Source: Mansonella perstans (Eukaryota > Nematoda > Chromadorea > Rhabditida > Onchocercidae). Taken from it: a stretch of 64,000 nucleotides of DNA. The position numbers were made by a program, and so were the translations under genes. Positions 40,601 to 52,600 of this stretch are shown piece after piece. The notes beneath the pieces are model-generated. The model saw nothing but the letters and a program-made list of their open reading frames with translations, made no database searches and was not told where the DNA came from. Position 1 is the stretch's first letter, and each line of letters opens with the position of its first letter. Location: assembly GCA_037074765.1 (NCBI GenBank), contig JBAMDO010000580.1, positions 248,001 through 312,000 of the forward strand. The letters are read 5' to 3'.

Positions 40601-43600
40601 TTGAACGTGTTATTCTACTCGTTCTCTTTGCCATAATGATGTTGTCATCGTTGTTGAATAAATTGGGCGATCCTTGAAAGTCAGTGTATCTGTCAGCCAA
40701 ATTCGCGGCAATCAGTTGTCTATCGACATCTACGTACACACTATTCCGATTAGTGGGCAATGGTTTCTCATCAGTACTGACTACATGCCGTCCTTTTTTA
40801 CCATCACCAAGCAAAGGTTTATCACTGCTGTTGGGGGCAGAATAAATGTAAGCCCCAGATTCATCTGTTGGCAACGGTCTGCTGTCTGCATCTGTTGGGT
40901 TACCGTAATCGTCGAATTTAACTAACCGCCCGAACTTATCCATCACTAAACCATTTTCACTTACGGCAAGAAGTTTATTAGTAGCATCTTTTATAGGATA
41001 AATGACGTGATCGTATTTACTGGTAGAAAGTACAATTTGTTCGCTAGTTGGTACAATGTGACTGAGTTTATTGCTTGGTAGTGGTGACCTGGGAACCAAT
41101 CTTGGTCTTGGCGATGCTTTTTTTGTTGGGATGGAAATTCTTCCTAAAAAGCATTCCTTTTCAATCGTTTTAGCAATAGAATCAGCTTGCAATTGTTCCC
41201 AAGAATCTACTATAATATAAGATTTATTCCATTCCTTAATTTCTTCTTCAAATTCTCTTCTGCCAACAACAAGTATTGGAATAATGATGTCTTTGAAGCG
41301 ATCCTCCGGATATCTAAAATATTGAAAAAATATATACCTGATCTCATTGCTTATGAAATTATTTATTTTCTATCTACAAACAAATTCGACATTTTTCAGG
41401 ATCTATTATTAGGAAAAATCCTTCAGAAATGTTTTACAAAAAATACAGAACAAAACGTAATCTGAAGAAAAAACTTACATGTCTTGCCCATCAGTTATCA
41501 CTATCATTAGCTTGCCAGCGTCCTCGCGACCAAACGATATGAACTGTTGTTTAGCAGCATTCACTCCGACATTCATTCTAGGATGCTCCTTGATGTGATC
41601 AATTTCGACTCGACTTATCTCTTCCAATAGCTCTATTTTCTCATTATAACCACCCAAAGTGATTGGTACCTCAGCAGTTCCACTATACTTGACCAGAGCA
41701 AATTGTGTCATATCAGATGCAAGATCGAAATATTCATCCACTAGATTCTGAATCACTTTCTTAACATGCTCGAAACTCTCATGATTCAGAATCTCCACGT
41801 TAATTACCACTGTAATATCCATAACGCCCATATTAGTATCACAATTCTTTCTTCCATCATCATAAATAATATTTCCTTTAAAATCCATTGGCAATATTAC
41901 ACCATCTCCATCCAGCGGTCGTCCAACATTATTAGTCGGGATCGGATGTCCCTCAAGATCAAGTGCTAATCCCTCGTCGTTTGTTGGCAGAAATTTGCCA
42001 TCATATCCAATAACTGGATAAATCGGGCGATGTTCCCGGTCTGTTGGATACGGCTTTCCATCTGGCTTTAATACCGGATAAATGTATTTACCGTATTCAT
42101 CTGTTGGCAGAATCTCATCATCAAACCCTGGCAATCGGACCTTTTCATCTAGCCTAGCCTCTTCTTCGACAATTAGTTGACCGCTCTTGTCAGTTGGTAA
42201 TAATTTACCGTCGGTCTCAAAAATGTCGCGCACGCTGCTGGGTATCACGGTTCCCAGTATCGGCTTTCCAAATTGATCAGTCGGTAGTGGATATTGATCG
42301 GGACCTTTTCTCGATGGTATCATAGATTTTTGTAGTGTAGTATCAAAGATGTAACGACCTGTGTCAGTGGTAGGTAACACCACTCCATCTGCAGATATAG
42401 GTTTCCCATCTTCATTTTCAGCAATCAGATGCCCCTCACGATCCAGGTAATTACCAGCTTCATCAGTTGGCATTATTCGATTTTCTTCATCGAAAATTTG
42501 ATATGGCTTCGCTTGTATCGTAAATGTAGTGAAAATATCACGTTCGTCGGTAGGTAATACCACGCCTTGTCCATCCATTGTCGTCAAGCCTATCGGTTCT
42601 ATTGCAATTGTCGAACCATCCTTTCCCATATGGAAATCGTCTTCGTAAGTTGGTAATGGGTGTCCAAAACCATCCATTTCAGTTGGATATTTCACTTTCT
42701 CTGGATAAACATAATTACCAAAATCGTCAGTGGGAAGCGGTTGACCATTCGGTCCGATTAATCTACCGGAATCGTCTTGTTGGAGAGGATAGTTTGGTGC
42801 TAGTAAGTATTGACCAAATTCATTAGTGGGCAACGGTTTACCGTCGCTATCGACAACACTCATAATTTTTTTCGTTGAATAAGTCCCAGCAATTTCATCA
42901 TAAATAAAATGTCCATTGTCATCTGTTGGAAGAAGTTTACCATCTGGTCCTATCGGTTGCCCGAGCTTATTTGTTGGCAGTGGTTCACCATTTGGCCCAA
43001 CAACAGCACCACTTGAATCTGTAGCAAGAAGCTGTCCATTTGGACCAACTACTGGATATAATACTTGACTAATCTTATCTGTAGACAATATTCTTCCCGT
43101 GATATCCAAATCGGGAAAAATGTAATTTCCTCTTGAATCAGTTGGTAGAACTTTACCATCAGAATCAATGGGAAGACGATCTTCATTGAGTGCTACTGGG
43201 ATACCATTTTTGGATATGTACGCGCCACTGTCATCCTTATCTAAAGGCCTACCATCCGTATCCACAATTGGATAGACAATATGACCATATGCGTTCGTTG
43301 CAAACGTTGACAAGGGTTGTTCAGGAGGCAGATGTATGAATCGGCCCACCTCATCAGTAGGCAATAAGGATGCATCAGGTCCAACGGGTTTCCCGGCCGC
43401 GTTCGTTGGTAGTGGATTACCATCTAATCCGATGATCAAGCCATGCTCCGTAGTTGGCAGCAATTTTCCGTCTGGTCCAATAACCGGATAGATTGGTCTG
43501 CCATGTAAATCAGTTGGCAGCGTTAAACCGTCGGGTAATTCAATCGGGTATATAATATTATTATAAATATCTGTTGGCAAGGGCCTTCCCTCCTTATCTA

Positions 43601-46600
43601 AAGGCCATCCACTTTGGTCTGTTGACAGTAGTTCTCCATCAGGTCCGAATATTGAACCGTTACTGTCGGTCGGCAAAGGTATTCCGTCCGGCCCTATAAT
43701 TGGCCGGCCATATGGTGTTAGCACATCAGTTGCAAGATAATGCAGGTTTCGTTCAACATCAATTGGTAATGGTTTACCGTCCTTACCTAGGGGTACACCA
43801 GCAGCATTTGTCGGTATCGGTTTACCATCCACATCGATAGGACGACCATTCTCATTTGTCGGCAGTAGTACCATATCTGGTCCAATAACTGAGAAAATCG
43901 GCTTTCCATTTTGGTCTGTAGGCAGTGGTTTAAGATCTAGTCCTTTTGCTATGTATATTATATTCCCATCGCGATCTTTCGGCAAAGGCCTACCCTTTTT
44001 GTCAACAAGATTCCCACTTTCGTCAGTCGGAATCAGTTCACCGTCAGGATCCAAAACACCACCATCGGCGTCTAGGGATAGATAACTGCCATCGGGTCCA
44101 ATCACCCTGTGTATCGGTCTTCCCAACCTATCTGTAGGATGCGTTTCAATGGCTGATTCTTGATATATTGTTTTTCCGCTTTCATCTGTGGATACTGGTG
44201 CGCCTTTCTCGTCAGTTATACCACCAACACTAGTTGGTATAACTAAGCGCCTTCCCTCCTTGTCTAAAGGCCATCCACTTTGGTCTGTTGACAGTAGTTC
44301 TCTATCAGGTCCGAATATTGAACCGCTACTGTCGGTCGGCAAAGGTATTCCATCCGGCCCTATAACTGGCCGACCATATGGTGTTAGCACATCAGTTGCA
44401 AGATAATGCAGGTTTCGTTCAACATCAATTGGTAATGGTTTACCGTCCTTACCTAGGGGTACACCAGCAGCATTTGTCGGTATCGGTTTACCATCCACAT
44501 CGATAGGACGACCATTTTCATTTGTCGGCAGTAGTACCATATCTGGTCCAATAACTGAGAAAATCGGCTTTCCATTTTGGTCTGTAGGCAGTGGTTTAAG
44601 ATCTAGTCCTTTTGCTATGTATATTATATTCCCATCGCGATCTTTCGGCAAAGGCCTACCCTCTTTGTCAACAAGATTCCCACTTTCGTCAGTCGGAATC
44701 AGTTCACCGTCAGGATCCAAAACACCACCATCGGCGTCTAGGGATAGATAACTGCCATCGGGTCCAATCACCCTGTGTATCGGTCTTCCCAACCTATCTG
44801 TAGGATGCGTTTCAATGGCTGATTCTTGATATATTGTTTTTCCGCTTTCATCTGTGGATACTGGTGCGCCTTTCTCGTCAGTTATACCACCAACGCTAGT
44901 TGGTATAACTAAGCCGTTTTTGTCAATAACGGTTCCATCTTCACTGGTTGGCAGCAGTTCTTGGTCTGGCCCAACTATTGGATATACTGGCCGATCATGC
45001 GAATCGGTTGGCGGAGATTCAGTATCTGTCTCAGCTTGTATCCCTTTGCCGCTGAAATCCTCTGACAGTGGTTTACCAATACCATCTACTGGAATTCCAC
45101 TTTCCTTTGCTGGACTTAATTGATCGTCAACAGCAGTTGGTAGCAGCTCTTCATCAGATCCAATCACAGGATATAGTGTTGACTCAGTTGACAAAGGCTT
45201 CTGGATTTCTTTCATATATATCAAATTACTGTTCAGATCAGTAGGCAATGGTTTTCCATAGGCATCAATTGGGACTCCTGCTGCATTGGTTGGCAAAGGT
45301 TGCCCTTGATCATCGACTGGTAATCCTCTATCATTTGTGGGCAACATTTCTCCGTCAGAGTCTATCACTGGGTAAATAGGTAGTCCATTAATGTCGGTGG
45401 GGAGCAATTCGGCATCAAGACCTTTGATTGGATATATAAAATTACCAGAACGATCAGTAGGCAACATTTCACCGCGATTATTGATCGGTCTGCCTTCGCT
45501 ATCTACAGAAATTGGATGTCCATCAGGCCCAATCACTCTTCCCGATTCATCGATTGGTAGCGTTTCACCATTGGGTCCAATGACCGTATATATCGGTAAG
45601 CCCTTTTGATCACTAGGCTTCATTGGAGTACCGAAAATGAAATTTCCTTTGTCGTCTTTCGGTAGAGGTTCTTCATGTTCATCAACAGGTAAGCCGTATC
45701 TATTGGTTGGTAGTAGGGATCCATCAAAATCAACGAGTGCTCCATCTTCGTTAGTAGGCAAAGGTTCACCGCGAGAATCGATAACAGAATATACAATTTT
45801 TCCAGATTTATCTGTAGCTACTACCTTGACATCTAGACCAGCTGCTGGATATATAAAATTGCCTTGTTCATCTCTTGGTAGAGGTTCTCCTTGATTGTTC
45901 ACTGGAATACCAGCAGCATTTGTAGGAATCGGTCTGCCATATGGATCAAATATCTCTCCACTATGATCTCTTGATAGCAGTTCACCATTCGGACCGATGA
46001 TCGAGTATGCTGGTCGTCCATTTGCATCAGTTGGCGCAGATTCCATGCCTAAGCTTTCTATTGGATATATGAAATTACCCATGTGGTCTCGCGGTAAAGT
46101 TCTTCCTTCATTATCTAAAGGATATCCATTGGAATCTGTTGGAATGGGTCTACCATACGGATCCACAATTACACCATCAACATTCTGCTGCAGTGGAGCT
46201 CCATTAGGTCCCAAAATAGTATATACCGGCACACCGGTTCTATCAGTTTCGTCACTTTTCTTCGGATAAAAAGCATAACCATTCCGATCAATGGATAGCG
46301 GTTTCCCATAATGATCAAGTGGAACTCCTGCAGCATTGGTCGGAATGGGATTTCCATCCATATCAGTTATGGCGCCATCACTATCTGTCGGAAGCAGTTG
46401 TCCATTTGGCCCAATCACCATATACACCGGTCTCCCATTCCGGTCAGTTGGCATCGGTTCAACATCTATACCGCTGGCAGGGTAAATGATATTTCCATTT
46501 CGGTCTTGAGGCAAGGGCCTTCCACGATAATCCACTGGGTATCCAGAAGCATCAGTAGGTATTGGCCTATTATCCGGACCAATAACCAATCCATCTTCAT

Positions 46601-49600
46601 TTCGTGATAATGGTTTTCCGTCTGTACCGATAATGGTGTATACAGGTCTTTCCTGTTTTTGTGTTGTAGCAGGATATCTAATGTAACCATTTTGATCGAA
46701 TGGCAACGGTTCTCCTTTCTCATTGATCGGGACGCCAGCAGCATTTGTTGGTAGTGATCTTCCATCTTCATCAATAACCCTGCCATTTTCATCTGTCGGT
46801 AACAAGTTTCCGTCACGTCCAATAACTGGATATACCGGTTTTCCATCAGAATCCGTTGGAAGAGGTTCAGCATCAATTCCTCTGGCCGGATAAATGATAG
46901 AACCATTTCTATCGGTAGGTAGAGGCTGTCCTTTTCTGTCAATAGGTATTCCGGCTGCATTGGTTGGAAGTGGGTTACCGTCTGGATCAACTACAGTACC
47001 GTCTTGTTTTCGAGGGAGTAACCTGCCATCTGGTCCGACCACAGAATATACTGGTCTTCCATGTTGGTCTGTTGGAGGTATTGGGCAGTCCAAGCCATCC
47101 TTCGGATAAATAGCCTGTCCGTTAATATTAGTTGGCAGCGGCTCATTACGATAATTTACAGGTTCTCCAATATTGTTGGTTGGTATGATCTTTCCGAAAG
47201 GATCTAAAACAGTACCATCTTCCATAGTCGGTAACAAATGTCCGTTAGGTCCGATGATATTGAGATATGGTTTGATCCCCTCTGTCTGTTCCGCTTCTGG
47301 AACTAGCGTACTTCTTCCATCAGTCACTGGCAATACAAATATTCCATCAGAAGTAGTTGGAAGTACATTGTTAAATTCATCGACTGGTTGTCCATAGTTA
47401 TTTATCCGCAGTAACTGCCCGTTAGGACCAATGATACGCCCCATTTTGTCGCTTTCAAGAAGCCTTCCGTTGTACTGTACTTTTACAGGTTGTCCATTAG
47501 AATCAGTCGGCAAAATATATTTACTTACATAAACAAAATTCCCTTCAGGATTCCTTGGCAAGACTTCATCTTTCTCATTAACTGGCAATCCGGCATCATT
47601 TGTTGGAATGAGTTGTCCATCTTCGTTAACGAATCGACCATCTTCCACAGTTGCTAGTAATCTTCCATCTGGATAAAAAACTGGATAAATAATACGTCCA
47701 AGTTCATCTGTTGGTACAGCTTGTTGAATAATAGTTCTCGAATCCACAATATATCGACCGTATACGTCTGTTGGATAAGGTGACCCATCAATACTAATTG
47801 GGCGTCCGGAGGTATCTGTTGGGATTGTTTGGCCGTACTGATCGATATACATACCTTCCTGGTTCTTTTGGAACGGTTGATTATCGGGTCCAACAACGGG
47901 ATAAATTGGTTTCATATTAATATCGGTAGGCAATGGCTGTCCATCTTTTCCAATAATCGGATATATGTATTCACCTTTATAGTTCCGATCTAAAGGCATA
48001 CCATTTGGACCTATTGGCCGGCCTTCATCATCCCAGACAATTGGATTCCCGAGATTATCAACCGCCTGTCCGTATTCATTGGTAGGCAAAGGTTTACCAT
48101 CAAAACCAACAAGTGGTGATAAAACAGCAGTTGGTAGCGGCGAAGTACCGATATCAATCAACTCTTTAGTTTTTTCAGTAGATGTCAACTGCCCATCTTG
48201 CCAAATGACGCGCCCGAACTCATCGGTAGGTGAAGGCTTGAAGGCTTGTTGAATAATAGTTCCCGGATCCACAATATATCGACCGTATACGTCTGTTGGA
48301 TAAGGTGACCCATCAATACTAATTGGGCGTCCGGAGGTATCTGTTGGAATTGTTTGGCCGTACTGATCGATATACATACCTTCTTGGTTCTTTTGGAACG
48401 GTTGATTATCGGGTCCAACAACGGGATAAATTGGTTTCATATTAATATCGGTAGGCAATGGCTGTCCATCTTTTCCAATAATCGGATATATGTATTCACC
48501 TTTATAGTTCCGATCCAAAGGCATACCATTTGGACCTATTGGCCGGCCTTCATCATCCCAGACAATTGGATTCCCGAGATTATCAACCGCCTGTCCGTAT
48601 TCATTGGTAGGCAAAGGTTTACCATCAAAACCAACAAGTGGTGATAAAACAGCAGTTGGTAGCGGCGAAGTACCGATATCAATCAACTCTTTAGTTTTTT
48701 CAGTAGATGTCAACTGCCCATCTTCCCAAATGACGCGCCCGAACTCATCGGTAGGTGAAGGCTTGAAGGCTTGTTGAATAATAGTTTCCGGATCCACAAT
48801 ATATCGACCGTATTCGTCTGTTGGATAAGGTGACCCATCAATACTAATTGGGCGTCCGGAGGTATCTGTTGGAATTGTTTGGCCGTACTGATCGATATAC
48901 ATACCTTCTTGGTTCTTTTGGAACGGTTGATTATCGGGTCCAACAACGGGATAAATTGGTTTCATATTAATATCGGTAGGCAGTGGTTGTCCATCTTTTC
49001 CAATAATCGGATATATGTATTCACCTTTATAGTTCCGATCTAAAGGCATACCATTTGGACCTATTGGCCGGCCTTCATCATCCCAGACAATTGGATTCCC
49101 GAGATTATCAACCGCCTGTCCGTATTCATTGGTAGGCAAAGGTTTACCATCAAAACCAACAAGTGGTGATAAAACAGCAGTTGGCAGCTGCGAAGTACCG
49201 AAATCAATCAACTCTTTACTTTTTTCAGTAGATGTCAACTGCCCATCTTGCCAAATGACGCGCCCGAACTCATCGGTAGGTGAAGGCTGAATTTTGAATT
49301 CTTCCTCAGGTTTCAGAACTGGAATTGGCATAGTAGACAGTTCTCTTGGATGCTCGAGTTCAGGAATCAGTGTTGGTTGAGTAACCTGAAATATTTGTTC
49401 TTCCAAATTTGAAATCAGTGCTTTAGGAACTTGCAAATATATTTTAAATGACCGTCAGGCGAAAAACATAGAATTATGGGAATAAAATGCTGCCGTTCTA
49501 TGATTTTTGCAAATTTAGCGGTGTCAAAATACTTTTTGCTTCTAAGCGATACATCTGACAAGTTTAAATTGTTAAGTTAACATTAAATTATTCTTAGTGA

Positions 49601-52600
49601 AATCATTAAATGTTTAGTTGTTTGTTCCCAAAATCCTGCATTTGATATATGGGCACTTTTTTGTGTGAGTTTAAATTTGGCAAGTTTTAAAAGAGTTACC
49701 TGAACTACGCTCTCTTCCTCATCTTCTTCTGTAGGTTCGCAGGATTTCTTATCATCAGCAAGTTTGAAGCCATTATGACAATAACATGATGCGGTTATCG
49801 CTCCTTCCTCATCTTCTTCAAACATGCAGGCATGTGCACAGTGACACTGGATATCTTCAATGTTCAAAATTTGAAACTTACAATCTTATATAGAGACTTA
49901 AGGATCAATGGAAACATCGACTTCAATTTTTGACATCCATCAGACTTATTGCCTGAAAGTTTTTTACATGAGAAACATTGCATAGAGAAAAAAGGTGACA
50001 CACCTCCGGAAGGTGTACGTATTTTAGTTGGTTCACTTGCAAGATTATCGCCATCGTCAAATTTTGCAGTAACCTTAAATAAATATTGAAATTAACTTGG
50101 AATCTATCTTAAAAACTTGGTATTTCCACAAATAGACGTTAATTTTGCTTCAGAAAAGTAGTATTTGAAAATGCCAATAATGGCAATTAAAAACGATGAA
50201 AGGATTACCATAAAATTATAGTCAATGTCAGGTTGCAAGCCATCTAACACAATCTTGTCGGTAACATTGACTGGTGTTTCCATGTACATTACAGCTGATG
50301 GATTGCCATCCGGCCAATATTTGATGATGTATTTCTGAAAATTTCAGTTTATTGAAGATTTTTTTCTATCTTGGGATCTTATTCACTTAGAACCTTTGAC
50401 AAAGTAAAACATAAAAAAGTTCCGGAAGTTCATCAGAGGAGCATACCATAAGCATGGAAAAAGCCTTTGTACGTTATACATATATGATGAACGTCCGCAA
50501 TTTTTCGGCTAATATACAAAATCTGAAATTCTCCTATTCTCAGCCTCTTTTTCTGATAGCATAATGAAATACCTTGATAGGCCCCATAGAAATTGCTGGC
50601 TTGAAATCTAGGACTGTTTCTCCATTGATGTCAGTCCCAACACGTATTTCGCTAGCTGGTTCTGAAATTTGCGAAAAAACAGGATTATCAAAATTTGCAT
50701 TTTTGCAATCATACTTCATGAAGCTTTTTGGGGACTATAAAATTCAATTTTTGAATTATATAGGAATCACTTCCTTTAGTAAAAATTACACTTTGGAACT
50801 TTTAAAGAAAACTATTCTGATTACGCTTTCTTCTGGATTACTGTATATACATATATATACAAATACTTTTTTAATCTGTCATTGAAAAATTAATATAAGA
50901 CAAAAAATTACTTGGAGTCACGATATCGAAGACCGGTGTTTTGATCCCAGCAGAAGGCTGTTCGATCACCAAATGATATTTCGCTCCTGGTTCCATTTCT
51001 GGGATAGCTACACGATCCAAAGTACGACCGTCAGATGGAATTAAATTCCAGGTTTCAAAAGGTTTCGACGGATTATCAGTCCAGTAGATATTCCAAGGGT
51101 TCTGCTAGAACGTCATAAATCACTTTTATATTGTATTCAAAAATATGTGGGATAAAGAGATTCATGAAAAATGTTGTTATAAATAAAAATTTCATTAAAA
51201 AAGATGCTTACAGGTCCCTTAAGATAATCCGGCATGTCGTCTGTAAAGTATAGTGCCACTTCACCGTCCTCATTCTTCGCAGTTATGAAGTTATTTTTCC
51301 ATGTTGGTTGAAGGTCTATAAAAATCCTGATATTAATATTCAAGTGTTAAAATTTATTCGGATAGAAAAATGCACATTGTCTTTGTTGATTATATCGATT
51401 CTTTAAAATACGACTGGAATCTCAAAACCTTTTCTTGGATAATAAGATTAAAAAACCACTGCAAAGTTAGCGTAACATTTTTCTAGTTTTTCTGATAATA
51501 TATAAATAGCAAATAGAAAATAAAGAAATTTAAGATTTAGCCTAAATGAATGTTTCAAATTCATTATTAAGCTTTTCTTCCATAATTTTTTTTTTGATGT
51601 ATTCAACATCCACGCCTGGAGGATTCGAAAGATTAAACAATTGCATTTTCCACCTGGAACAAGACGAACACTGATGGTCCAATTGGCAAAACCGAGAGGA
51701 CTTTGTGCAACGCAATTGAATGACGTATCTTCGGTAATGTTAGATACTTTCAGAAACCATATAGCATACTTCTCGTCTGCTTTTACCTAAATAATATGCA
51801 CTTTTCTCCAAAAAAATATTTAATATAAATAATTCGCTTAAGAGACGATCAAATTCATATTCACTCATGTGAATGCTTACAGAAGCACACACACACACAC
51901 ACACATATGCGTACATACATATATACACACATACTTAAATAAAGTACACGAATAATTATTAAAGTAAGCAGGAAAAGCTTTGTAGTATTTTGAATGGACG
52001 CTACGATTTCGCTTATGAAAAATATGTTCGTATTTTTGTATTCCTGAGGGAAAATGATGGAGCAAAAATCTAAAAGCATTAAGTAAATAATGAAGACATT
52101 TCTCTGCATATTCGACTACGCGTAAAAGTTTCGTGCACTGATTATGTGCTGAATTAGAATAACTGTCTTCATGCTCGCCATCAGAATTATCTTCGAGAAT
52201 TCGCCCAATTTCTAATTATTGTATTATTACGAGATATAATGGAAAAATTAAATACTGTGGACTATCTCATCAATTTGACCAACTTAAACAAGCTCTGAAA
52301 ATGTTGCAATTTTCAAAACACGAAACCCAAGCAGGATCAATAGGATAGTATCCGGAGCGAATCCATTTAACTGATGGACGAGGCTGTCCTGTTGCATTAC
52401 ATGAAAGATCAAGTGCTGATCCGGGAAGGATTGTTATTTCAGTTTTACCTTCCACTCCGTGATCGCCGTTCGAAATGCGAATATATGGAGCGTTACCTGA
52501 AATTGAAACATGCTTGCTTGATTGATTCAGAAATTCATATCGTATAAAGCAAAAGTATTTGTTGAATATTGCTTTCACACTGATTATTTGATTTTAACTT

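Larger units (their letters stand above)
41479..49385 (-). repeat. DIG-1 7.9-kb repeat exon (LPTDxxGxxΦ repeats)
   Basis: One exon of 2635 codons, entered in phase 0 at 49385 and left in phase 2 at 41479. Nearly all of it is a 17-20-residue motif, LPT(D/N)xxG(x)P(Φ)DxxG, rich in Gly, Pro, Asp and Asn and almost free of Cys. These are grouped in a larger unit of about 70 residues (67 and 72 in two I counted) of the form VIGPDGxLLPTD ... PTNAAGxP ... NIIYPxxGxD ... PTDxxGRPVY. The last 125 or so residues start VWA domain 1 (ITVVINVEI ... FALVKYSG ... [11 protein letters not shown]). The repeats probably form an extended spacer. Many antisense open frames here are shadows. Confidence 0.93.

Noticed and set aside
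46466..46990. A 174-codon minus-strand open frame overlapping the repeat exon.
   Set aside because: It is the same strand in another frame, with composition driven by the repeat. It has no splice partners.
41766..48644. Many plus-strand open frames of 60-98 codons across the repeat exon, several in identical pairs.
   Set aside because: They are antisense or out-of-frame shadows of the repeat exon. Their pairing follows the 525-bp and 666-bp duplications, and the minus frame alone is open for 2635 codons.
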